From Anthopleura xanthogrammica (taxonomy: Eukaryota > Cnidaria > Anthozoa > Actiniaria > Actiniidae), in assembly GCA_964019055.1 (NCBI GenBank), contig OZ025207.1, positions 10,057,548 through 10,121,547 on the forward strand: a DNA stretch of 64,000 bases. Direction: 5' to 3'. Shown piece after piece: positions 54,949 to 64,000 of this stretch. Position 1 is the first letter of the stretch. Each line of letters starts with the position of its first letter. The notes under the pieces are model-generated. The model saw nothing but the letters and a program-made list of their open reading frames with translations, did not search any database and was not told the DNA's origin. The position numbers and the translations under genes are program-made.

Positions 54949-57900
54949 ATGGCGACGAATGCGAAGGGAAACGTGAAACACCTTGTCGTGGATTCGGCTG
55001 GATTTATCAAAAACATCGAACTCCTTACCCTTGGGGAGCGAATATATACTATAAAAGAAGTTGTACAAGAAATACGAGATGCAGCAACGAGGCAGAGATT
55101 ATGTGTCTTGCCGTACGAGTTGATTTTCAGACAACCTTCCACAGAGGCCATCAAAGCTGGTGAGGAAAATACGTCTTGAAATAATTTTGTTTATCATGTT
55201 TAAAAACGATTATTTTGTTTATTGAACGCTTCTCTTAGTTAGAATGCTTATAATACATCATAGATCCTTTAGTTTTAGCTGGGCACTCGTTTCTTTTTTG
55301 TTGTAAAACACGCGAGATAGTAAACTTAGTATATTTAAACTTTCACTTCGTCTTCGTTTCGACGTTGATCATAATGGTTTCCTCTCCTGGACTTTGTTCC
55401 TGGTTGTTGACTAGAGATAGCTTTCCTTGTCGCAATCTGAGTGACACTATTCAATTTGCGAGGATGAATGTTTTATTTTAGCATTAGCAAGCCTTGAAAA
55501 TTTCACCAAGTCTAATACGAGAAGAGGGTCCTGAAGGGGTAAAATGTGGGAGCTTGGATTCGCCTTTTTTGGGCTGGGAAAAGGGGATTTCACGCACTGG
55601 GACTAGGATTTAGCCATTACTGGGATTGGGATTTTGCAAAGTTTTGGGCTGGGAAATGGGATAAGGACCCCCACCCTCTCAGGACTCTCTGAGAATAATT
55701 GTGAAGTAAAAGCTACAGTAATATATAAGGATTACATGTATATATACTAGTTATACAATGGTTTCGAGACTACAAGTCACTTGTAGTTTCTAGTATACAC
55801 ACGAGCCTTTAGGCGAGTGTGTATACAAAGAAAATACAAGTGACGAGTGGGATATCCACAGTATGCCACGAGAAACCATTGTATAACCATTTTATCCCAC
55901 ACCATAGAAAATACAAATGTGTAGATTCAACACACATTGCATGATGGGAAGGAAGAGTGAAATGCCGATGAATATACAACAGCTTTCCTGCTTTCTATGG
56001 TGTGGGATAAATATAAATATACATTACCGTAAATCCTCTTTTAAGCCCCCTCCCCTCCCCCTTCACAACTAAATTCACAATAATGGTAAATGATACTCGA
56101 GAGACTAACACAAGTGAATCAAGTGTTGAAAATACCGTGCAATTTGAACAATGCATATATCATGCTATTAACATCACTATAAATTATGCGAGGCAGTCAA
56201 TAGTTAGCACTTAATGACTGATCCCGAGGGAAACAGTTAGTTTTGTTTCCCGAGGCTCCGGCCGAGGGAAACATTGAGATTCGAGGGAAACGAAACTAAC
56301 TGATTTCCCGAGGGATCAGTCATTAAGTGTTTTATTATATACTCTAGTCAAACAGAAAAATTTTCTCTCCATTTTGAAAATTTTTTATTTACAAAAAAAA
56401 TTTATTCCCCTCTCACACTTTGATCACGTGCATTTATTACCCGCGTGGGAGTTATTGAGATTTATTTCCCTCCACGTGATGTACTCTCGACCAATAAGAA
56501 AACGAGTTTGACTAGGATATATAATAATAATACTTATGTTTAATCTTGAGTTTACCATGTTTGAATAAAGTTATCATATCATATTATATCTTGATAGCGT
56601 AGAACTTACTGTTTCAGCTAAATCAATAAGTCCCCCTCTCTATTAAGCCTCTCCTCTCCAATAAGCCCCCCTCAAACACGCCTGAAATAAATAAGCCCCC
56701 CAGGAGGCTTAATAGAGAATTTATGGTATATCCTATCTACAGTGCACAGTGTACTTTTCTATAGTGTCTGATAACCCTCAAGTATATATACTGAACTATT
56801 CTACCATCCACTACACCATACAACCTGCTAAGGGGGTTGGTTAGTCATCTTATTACCCATCCCCTGGATCTGCACTGATTAACATACACTAAAGACTGGA
56901 CTATACTACCTATATCGATATGTGAACTACAGCACAGTACTATCACATTAACCACAGCTCACTTCCAGCCTGACCTCTATTAACTTTGGTCTGACCTTGT
57001 GGCTGGGAGAGTCATGCTGTAGGTAGCCTTTTTTTGGACTGTGATTCTTGAAATTAAAAAAAAGTCTGTGATTCGTGAATTTCAACTCCCCCCCCCCCCC
57101 CCCCCCCATAATGTGTGCTCTGCTTATTTTGAAGACTGTGATTCGTAAAAAATCGTATTATTCATTAATCAAATTTCATGATTTGTGAATTTACCAAAAA
57201 AATGTGATCAATACCCTTCCCTCCCCTCCCCCCCCCCCTCCACGTGCCATGCTGAGTGTAGGATTTCTTTAGCACTATAGCTTACCTTTACATGTAATAG
57301 ACTAAAGATAACACTTGTTTGCTTTGATGCAGTGACTGACTTTGCCAAGTTGACAGGAGATTTTAAGGTGTTATCAGCAGTTGATCTAAAAGTCTTGGCC
57401 CTCGCTTATCAACTGGAGAAAGAATTTTGTGGCACTGAACACTTGAAAACCAAACCATCACAACAGGTACAGAAAAAACAACTAGTTCTTTTAAAATATG
57501 GTTTGATTTGGTTTAAGTAATGCTTAATTGTCAACATAATATCTTTAAAAATTATTTTACCTCAATCCAAGTTTTTGGCTCAGGGAAAGGATGTTTGAGT
57601 TCTTGTCATGCATTGTAAAACATCCTTTCCTTGATGATGGGTCAGAGACCAGAGAGTATGGAAGTAAAATTAATCATAAAGATATTGTGTTGACGAAGTA
57701 CTGTATCAAAATAAATAGTTCTTGTTTTACGAGGGTAGTACTTATTGGCAGTGCCTAACAAACTTGTGGCCCTCGTTCCATGATCAAATCAGAATATTAC
57801 ATATTAATATATGGGTAGCATGGGTTGCGTACGCTGCTAACACTTCACCTTTCACCACTGTGGTTCCAAAGGCTCGGGTCACTGGTTTGAGCCCTGCGTT

Positions 57901-58586
57901 CGCCAAATATGAATTGAGTTTGTTTGATGTGTTGCTCTCTCCTGTGCTAAGAGGGTTTTCTCTGGGTACTCTGGTTTCCTCCCTCCATAAAAATCAACAT
58001 GTGATTTAGCGTCGAGTGTATATAATATTTAAATGTATTGATAGTGTGTATGAGTGAAAAGCGTCCCCAATTAGAGCAAAAGTGCTAGAAAGACTAGAAA
58101 CTTAAATAAAGAGAATTAAATTTCTCAATTTTACTGGCCTCAATATTCAAGTGCTGTCTCGTCTCGTCTATATAGGTTCAGATATCTAAAGGTCAGAATT
58201 TGCACAAGATTCCAGGATTTTATACAGAAAAGGTAACACCTGTAGGAGTGATCACATTATTTGATTGATTCAGATTATTATAAAAGTAATATATCAGTTC
58301 CAACCTCTATGGGCATGAACAATGTTGATTACATTTTGGACGTATATTGTTTCAACTAGTTTCAATTAAACAAAACGACCAAGCTTTCGGACAAATTGTC
58401 CATCTTCAGGGTCAACGTTATGGAAAACGTTGAAAAACGTTGGAAAACGTTACTAGCGCATGCTAACTATTTGTACATGTGATACTTATGTGCGTGCAAT
58501 AAATTTTAAACTGCTTTCTAAGAATTATTAGAAAATAAATAAATAAATAAAAATTAAATAAATAAATAAATAAACAAACAAACAAA

Positions 58587-58677
<91 letters not shown>

Positions 58678-61600
58678 ATGTTGATTACATTTTCTTAACA
58701 GATGACAATTTTTTTTCAACAAATATATAGATTTTAATTTCCCAAGTCACACTGACCAATACTTTTCTACTTGTATTCAACAGAATCTCTCTAGTACTCC
58801 TTCAAATGATGGAAATAATGATGCTGAAATGTCAGAAGCCCATGCAGCAGAGGATGAGGGTGATAATGATGATCCAGTTGGTAATGACAGTGGTAAAACA
58901 CTTGAGGATGAGATAGATGAAATCTCTACTCTTCCTGGTTGTAGTATATCTGAACAGCAGCAACAGTTAGGGTTGCCTTCAACGGCTGGGAATGTGACGG
59001 AAGTGCCCAGGAATTTACCACAGTAAGTCTTTTCTTAGCTCCTTTTTCTTTGATGGCTTATTTCTTGGTCAGAAGAAAGGTACAGTAAAAATCAAAAGTG
59101 TTGATACACTACCTCATAATGTTGGAAAAATTAAGCATGCAGTGTAAGAAAAAGTGCTTTAAAAATCGTATATAAACTAAATCCCCCCCTCCCCCATTCA
59201 ATGTTGTTCCTTGAGAATGTGGCAAGCTCACGGTACCCAACTTTGACCATTTAGACAACATTGCAAGGGGAGGGGAGGGGGAGCGTACAGTGGACATCAG
59301 TCATTTCACCAGCCAATTTTGGGAGCATCATAGGGGTAGTGTATCAACACATTTCGATTTTTACTGTAGCTTGTCTGTTGTTTGCTGGGGTGCCCTTTAA
59401 TTGTAAATCAAAAGATGACTCTTTCTATGATGGAGTGGTTGTCTTTGTTTAGCTAGTGCTAAAAAAAACTGAGTGACATGTATTGTAGTTTGGAGGAATG
59501 TTTTTTCATCAGTATGCAGGCCATCTGTCATATCAACCCAGTAAAGTGACCATTTATAACCACATGAGTCTCCCTGTAGCCATAGCTCAGTGGGTAGAGC
59601 ATCCGACCAGTATCCGGAAGGTCACAGGTTTGATTCCCGTCAGGTGGATATGGATTATTTTCCAAGCCCCTGCACAAGCTAGTGAATACTGGATAAGTTT
59701 TCTATGAATGTTTTTTTTTCTTGCAAACGGTTTGAGAATACATGTAGGATCCTGTCTTGAGAATGTAATAAAGTATCTCCTAAGATATCTGAAAAATAAG
59801 GTAATACTTAAGAGAATAACAGCTTAAAGGGGCACTTGGATGAAAACGCCCCATATTTTGAATGTCCGAATAGTTCAAGTGTTTAAGAATAATATGACTC
59901 AATCATGATTATGAAGACCAGATTGGCAAAAATTTTAATTTGGGAGCCACTCGCAGTTGAGAAATTTTGGTTTAAAAACTAAAAGAACAATAGGGTTGAG
60001 TAAATGACGTCATTTACTCACAATTTAGATGCTGAAAAAAATATATAATTTTTATCCGCAAATTTTGACTGTGAAGAAAATATGTTGCTTGGCTACTATT
60101 GGGGCCATATAGATAAGTTTAACCAAGTTTCAAGGCATTTCCAATTTTCATCGATTTTCATCCAAGTGCCCCTTTAAAATGAACTAGGGAAAATATTGTA
60201 AGTGTGAGATTGGTAATTGATTTGGATTATACAGTACATGTACTTGTTCAAAGGTATATGAGAGAATGTTTCTGCCAGAACGAAATCAAAGATTACCTGA
60301 CTCTGATCTAATATTTTACACATATTTTCTAAAGGGGCTCAGAGGAAAACCCCAGTACCTCAGGGGAAAACCAGCAAGTCATACCTCCCAACCAACAAGC
60401 AGCAGCTGTTGCAGCAGAGGCGATGGATGTCCAAGAAATGAACAATCAAGCTGATGACCTGGGTGACGATGAGGGCTTTGTTGAAGAAGATGAAGAGGGC
60501 TGGATCACGCCAGAAAACATCCAAGCAATACAAGATGAAATGGGTCACAATAAACTAGATGCTCTACCAGCCAATGTGGAAGTAGGGTGTTTAACTACAG
60601 ACTTTTCAATGCAGGTAGGTACTTCAAACATGCCACAATGCTTGTAGACCCCATGAAGCATGTTCTCAATGAGCTGGAGTTGGAGAAGAAACAATAGCAT
60701 GGTTTCCTCCTGAGAAATTAACTAAAGATAGGTCCAACTTATTACATGATTATCAATGAAATACCTATATTTCTCTATTTCAAAAATTTGATATTTTCAC
60801 ATGTGAAAATAACATGTTATTTTCACATGTGAAAATATCATCACTATGGTAACATACTTCTTACTGTATAGCAGAAAAAAAGCTCGAAAATTCTTTCCTC
60901 TCTTTTTCATTGATACTTATATAATAAACAGAATATTACATGGGCGCTTGGAGATACAAATTTTATCTTCTCATGCTGAAAATCTCTAACTTGTTCGCTG
61001 CGCTCACTTGTGAGAGATCTTTTCAACACTTGAAGATAAAATTCATATCTCCGCGCGCCCATGTAATATCCTCTATTTATTTCATAGCAAACTTTTGAAA
61101 TTTGCTCTCATTTTTTCTCTTCCATTGATTATTATCATTCTTACTCATCTTAATCACAGCAAATTTATCTTAGATTTTGATAGGGTAGCTTATTCTGATT
61201 GTATACAATACATTATTTAAGCCACTAAACAACAAAATCTATTGTTCACACTGTACATGTAGCCTGGTTGCTTTAGGAGTTTGGAAAAAATCTCTTGGAC
61301 TAGAAAAAAACTAAATTTCAAAAGTTGGCTGTAAACCATTATATATGTTTCAGTAATCTGCATTTTGAGCAGATGTAATATACAGTACCATACAGTGTGT
61401 TATAAACATAGGTGGAATGCAAGTGTCATTGTCTTTTTTTTAGAATGTTCTGATACAAATGGGACTTCATGTTGTCTCCGTGGATGGAATGCTCATTAGA
61501 GAAGCAAGAAGTTATGTACTCAAGTGTCATGCTTGTTTTAGGTGAGTTACCAGTTGCCTTTTATTTGACATACTGTAAAATGTAAAATGTGTCGGGACGG

Positions 61601-62791
61601 GTTGCTCATGATTGTACATATATGTGTTTGCAGTACAGTATGTCTTTGTGGTTGAAGATCTTGTTAAACATGTATGCTCTTACATTTATCATTCGAATCT
61701 GGAATCCAGAATCCACAAAAAAATTGGGAATCCAACACTTGGAATCTGGGGTCCAGCATCATTCCAGATCCCCTTACATGTTATGTCGAATTATCAGCAT
61801 CTTTGTCAGTTTTTATTATCATCAAAATTCTTGACTTTTTTTATAGACTTTCATTGCACAACTGACCTGCTCTATAAATCTTACTAGTCATCAGTCCTCA
61901 ATGAAATTATGCATTCACCATTAGCATTCATTGATATCATTGCTTCAACTATCATCATCATATAACTTGTCAATTCTTGACCTGCTCTATAAATCTTACT
62001 AGTTATCAGTCCTCAATGAAATTATGCATTCATCATTAACTATCATTGATATTATTACTTGTCTGTTCTTATCTACATTATCTTTGATCATCATTCTCAC
62101 AGAGTGTCACATCAGCTACAGAAGGTGTTTTGCCCTTGGTGTGGAAATAAGACATTAAACCGTGTTACCATGACAATAGATGAAAATGGTGTTACACGAT
62201 ACAACACGTCCAATAGAAAAAGACCCTTCAATATCAGAGGCAAAAAAGTAAGTTAATTAATTTTGTAATAATTTGATAATCTTTGATATTTCTATAGATA
62301 ATATAATAGGATAACAGACTGTTAGAGAGATTTGATTAGCCCGTATAGTCGTATAATTAGTGATTAACAGGCAAAGTAAAAAGTAGAGATAACAATGGAA
62401 TTAGTGTCTACTAGTATTTGTTAATCTGTCAAACTGACTTTCTTTTCGCTGACCAATTTTTTATCAGGAATTTTTCTTCCCAAGATCAAAGCTAAAAAAA
62501 TTCTTGCATTTTTCTTCATAGCATCCCTTGCCACTCCCCCAAGGTGGTAGATTTGCTGAAAACCCAGTCCTTGTTGAAGATCAGCCACGAGGTGCTCAAC
62601 GTCGACTTCCACCCAAACGAGACAAAGTTGACGTCATGGACCCTGATTTTGTGGCACGGTCCTCCCCATTCACAAGCCATGACGTCAACAGTCGAGCCGT
62701 TCAGCGTGGCTTCCATGTAAAAGAAAAAAACTGGAACAGACGAAACCCAAATGAGGTGTCGAAGAATTCCAGACGAAGTAAAAAGAAGTGA
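54949..62791 (+). CDS. NOB1: RNA-binding protein NOB1, 20S pre-rRNA endonuclease (complete, 8 exons)
   Basis: PIN-domain nuclease that makes the final cut of 18S rRNA at site D in cytoplasmic pre-40S particles. Exons: 54949-55159, 57333-57466, 58176-58232, 58784-59022, 60335-60614, 61444-61541, 62103-62247 and 62522-62791 (TGA), all GT/AG and in phase, giving 477 residues. The PIN domain spans about residues 10-110, with acidic active-site candidates in LVVDSAGFI, IKEVVQEIRD and LSAVDLKVLALAY. An acidic Ser/Gln-rich linker follows (exon 4 and the start of exon 5). Then come GWITPENIQAIQDEM, GCLTTDFSMQN and QMGLHVVSVDGMLIREARSY, and the zinc ribbon CHACF...FCPWCGNKT. The C-terminus contains PLPQGGRFAENPVLVEDQPR and a basic tail ending RRSKKK. 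The linker is longer than in the 412-residue human protein, accounting for the extra length. Confidence 0.98.
55540..55680 (+). repeat. GGGATTTGGG-type dispersed repeat
   Basis: Irregular repetition of GGGCTGGGAAA(T/A)GGG and (T/C)TGGGATTGGGATTT in NOB1 intron 1. No coding content. Confidence 0.4.
55751..55886. mobile_element. Foldback element, TTATACAATGGTTTC ends
   Basis: Left TTATACAATGGTTTC (55751-55765) and right GAAACCATTGTATAA (55872-55886) are perfect inverses. The interior palindrome GTATACACACGAGCC / GGCGAGTGTGTATAC resembles the loop of the element at 42119. Confidence 0.7.
55891..56011. mobile_element. Inverted-repeat element with perfect 20-bp ends
   Basis: TTTATCCCACACCATAGAAA (55891-55910) is the exact reverse complement of 55992-56011. 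It abuts the previous foldback element. Confidence 0.7.
56208..56329. mobile_element. Foldback element, CACTTAATGACTGATCCC ends
   Basis: Left CACTTAATGACTGATCCCGA and right GGGATCAGTCATTAAGTG are inverted. Arms continue with GAAACAGTTAGTTTTG / GAAACTAACTGATTTC around GGCTCCGGCCGAGGG. Confidence 0.75.
57040..57245 (+). repeat. Poly(C) / CTGTGATTCGTGAA repeat
   Basis: TGTGATT(C/T)(T/G)TGAA strings occur four times around C runs at about 57087-57106 and 57226-57240. The string TGTGATTC.TGAA also appears near 21911-21990. Confidence 0.5.
57800..58110 (+). repeat. Dispersed repeat with GGGTACTCTGGTTTCCTCCC
   Basis: Contains GGCTCGGGTCACTGGTTTGA, GAGGGTTTTCTCTGGGTACT and a tail AAACTTAAATAAAGAGAATT. 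The phrase also recurs in degenerate form at 40030-40080 and 40915-40960. The family is unassigned; it could be a LINE or SINE 3' end. Confidence 0.45.
58377..58410 (-). ncRNA. Second hammerhead-ribozyme-like core (degenerate)
   Basis: On the minus strand: CTGAAGA, then stem GGAC-AATTT-GTCC, then GAAA, then GCTTGGTC ending in the canonical cleavage triplet GTC. Stem III is imperfect, and stem I is only weakly supported by AAAAC/GTTTT. It lies in NOB1 intron 3. Confidence 0.4.
58530..58682 (+). repeat. (AATA)n microsatellite
   Basis: AATAAATAAATA with one AAACAAACAAAC interruption, about 150 bases, in NOB1 intron 3. Minus-strand FIYLFIYL frames are artefacts. Confidence 0.95.
59081..59368. 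mobile_element. 288-bp MITE with TACAGTAAAAATC ends
   Basis: Inverted ends TACAGTAAAAATCAAAAGTG... (59081-59113) and ...CACATTTCGATTTTTACTGTA (59336-59368), about 33 bases with few mismatches and TA at the outer edges. Inner GATACACTACC / GGTAGTGTATC. Tc1/mariner-like by its TA edges; no ORF. Confidence 0.75.
59575..59656 (+). tRNA. tRNA-like sequence, probably SINE-derived
   Basis: D arm TAGCTCAGTGGGTAGAGCA is excellent. Anticodon arm TCCGA-CCAGTAT-CCGGA pairs at four of five positions and would read AGT (Thr) but lacks T33. T arm ACAGG-TTTGATT-CCCGT has one mismatch. The acceptor ends do not pair. This fits a pol III promoter-bearing SINE head or pseudo-tRNA. Confidence 0.6.
59824..60177. 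mobile_element. piggyBac-like MITE with TTAA edges
   Basis: Left TTAAAGGGGCACTTGGATGA (59824 on) and right TCATCCAAGTGCCCCTTTAA (ending 60177) form perfect 23-base inverted ends including TTAA on each side, the piggyBac target site. 354 bp, in NOB1 intron 4. Confidence 0.75.
60789..60840. repeat. Perfect 52-bp palindrome
   Basis: Positions 60789-60840 equal their own reverse complement, with no spacer, centred on AACATGTT and containing TTTTCACATGTGAAAA twice. In NOB1 intron 5. Confidence 0.95.
60933..61069. mobile_element. Foldback element, ATATTACATGGGCGC ends
   Basis: ATATTACATGGGCGC (60933-60947) and GCGCCCATGTAATAT (61055-61069) are perfect inverses. Arms continue GGAGATACAAATTTTATCTTC / GAAGATAAAATTCATATCTCC with a CGCTGCGCTC loop. 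Confidence 0.8.
61855..62060 (+). repeat. Tandem duplication, unit ~117 bp, next to NOB1 exon 7
   Basis: GACCTGCTCTATAAATCTTA and CAGTCCTCAATGAAATTATG recur 117 bases apart with few changes. The second copy ends about 45 bases before the exon 7 acceptor. Confidence 0.85.
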
Positions 62792-62971
62792 AATCTTCAT
62801 ACCATAATATAGCTATTAGTTTTTATTGCTATGCGTAAACATCGCAAGCTGACAGGAAAACTTCCTTACATGCGGCGCATTCATTCATTTTTCACTACAA
62901 GCTTAAGTTTTTAAAGTTGGGTTCCCTGTGGTGCATTTTTTTTTTCATCAGCTGGCCGGGCTCGATAAGTA

Positions 62972-62977
62972 AATAAA
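62972..62977 (+). terminator. Candidate poly(A) signal of NOB1
   Basis: AATAAA 181 bases after the stop codon, followed closely by a second one. Use is inferred. Confidence 0.45.
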
Positions 62978-63496
62978 TGAATAAATCAACTTTGTTTATA
63001 AAGGAAAATACTTGACAGTAATTCAACCGATAAAATCGTGGTCCTCTTAACGTATCAAGTTGATTAGAGATGGGACCCTCATTAACGTGGTCATCCAAGC
63101 CATTCTAACCATTTGGAGATGTCATTACAAAGGCAGCACCTCCTCAGTTAATTCGAGTGTTGATCCACCCTGGACTCGACGCTCTTATACCAACAAAACT
63201 AACTAACTAAACTAAACTAAGCTAACGGGGCGGTGGTGTTTTTCGATATATATTTATTGCTGATCGAATTGCCACTCTTTTATACTTTATTTTTAAAGCA
63301 TTTTGTCTCATTCTGTGAGGGTCACTCATTGTTTCCTGAGACTTCTCTCAACCTTCTTCACAATCAATTAATTCTCTCGCACCATTTCCACTTTTGAAAA
63401 AAAAATATTCACTGATATTTATTATTTTTGGCTATTAAAATCAAGGGCGTGGCATCAGACTTTCACCAGTAGATTTTGAAATATTTTTCCAGTAAT

Positions 63497-63642
63497 AATA
63501 GACCTTTCTTCATATGGCGTAATGTTTTCCCTTTTCATATGTCATTTTCTTTGTTTGCACTTGGGTAGATACCTTAATGGATGAAACTAAAAACATGAAT
63601 CTTATTCCTAAGAGAAACATTAGGGAACATTATGTCCAAAGG
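63497..63642 (+). mobile_element. MITE family A, copy 8
   Basis: Starts AATAGACCTTTC then GGCGTAATGTTTTCCCTTTT. The right side is AAACATTAGGGAACATTATG. Internally rearranged; the core signature is only partly kept. Confidence 0.6.
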
Positions 63643-64000
63643 AAAAGGCTCCGTTCGCTCTGGTGTCATAATAGTTGTAAAATTAATATAAATTTTGTCA
63701 TTAATTAAAAAAAGTACATCCAAGAGATGTAACCCTTTTATTGAGCATCCGCATTTTAAAATATTGTGCATTTTGGGTTAATTTGTTTTGATTTCTCTGG
63801 TTAAAAGAAATTTGTGCGCATGCGCCAAATTTGCGCTCCATCCCCAAATTGGTTTTTGCAATCTACTCTTATCAGCTTGCTACTTTTAAGACCTTTTGGT
63901 CGAGTTTTCCAGCGACACGTGTTTTAGTAGAAGGACTGCATGGTTCTTCTATGATCCATAATTGAATCAATCAAATATCTCCCTGCGTCATCTTGAAAGG

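Larger units (their letters stand above)
62792..64000. other. NOB1 3' UTR and downstream DNA
   Basis: Overlapping AATAAA signals lie at 62972-62985. Beyond is AT-rich DNA with one MITE copy and a GTGCGCATGCGCC (NRF1-like) site near 63815. No further gene seen. Confidence 0.5.

Noticed and set aside
58528..58722. Minus-strand FIYLFIYL frame resembling a membrane peptide
   Set aside because: Product of the (AATA)n microsatellite.
59575..59656. Functional tRNA-Thr(AGT)
   Set aside because: Acceptor stem does not pair, T33 is missing and the T stem has a mismatch; better seen as a SINE or pseudo-tRNA.

Overview
The window is a piece of a metazoan nuclear genome, most likely an anthozoan cnidarian (sea anemone or coral); that assignment is inference. 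It rests on intron-rich animal genes in a compact layout, AT-rich noncoding DNA, a single-exon divergent forkhead gene, and many small inverted-repeat elements and poly(G/C)-bearing repeats of the kind common in anthozoan assemblies. Five protein genes can be read. ESRP (epithelial splicing regulator, + strand) has exons from 3.3 to 17.65 kb and its 5' end was not found. SIRT5 (NAD-dependent protein deacylase, - strand) is complete in six exons, 26.19 to 21.33 kb. DDX1 (DEAD-box helicase with SPRY insert, + strand) has eleven exons, 33.99 to 41.74 kb, and is then cut short. A forkhead transcription factor (- strand, single exon) lies at 48.21-47.48 kb. NOB1 (20S pre-rRNA endonuclease, + strand) is complete in eight exons, 54.95 to 62.79 kb.  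Layout: 0-17.65 kb is ESRP with large introns; four copies of one small inverted-repeat (MITE) family crowd around its first readable exon, and two introns carry tandem repeats. ESRP and SIRT5 converge across a 3.7 kb AT-rich interval. SIRT5 introns hold a pure 8-bp satellite, a LINE 3' end and paired MITEs. 26.2-34 kb has no protein gene, but it has a dense CCAAT / TGATTGACAG / CACGTG cluster (27.28-27.62 kb), two adjacent hairpins (29.8-29.97 kb), a TTTTGGTTTTCAACGAA-type repeat tract (30.7-31.2 kb), a tRNA-like sequence and a ~100-bp tandem array. These could belong to one noncoding transcription unit. DDX1 introns contain several foldback elements and a very long (CCAT)n tract. An exactly 200-N gap at 41843-42042 follows the SPRY exons, and none of the remaining DDX1 helicase exons appear afterwards, so a misjoin or missing sequence is likely. 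42-47.5 kb is repeat-rich, including a 315-bp element with perfect 35-bp inverted ends and a hammerhead-ribozyme-like core. 51.1-54.1 kb holds a Tc1/mariner-like MITE and two dead LINE fragments on the - strand. NOB1 introns hold at least seven further inverted-repeat elements, among them a perfect 52-bp palindrome and a TTAA-flanked piggyBac-like element.  The genes do not form one pathway. ESRP controls alternative splicing, DDX1 and NOB1 act in RNA metabolism and ribosome maturation, SIRT5 removes acyl marks from lysine, and the forkhead protein is a DNA-binding regulator. The most striking features outside the genes are the density of nonautonomous elements, the composite regulatory island at 27.3-27.6 kb with possible small-RNA hairpins downstream, and the ribozyme-like cores.
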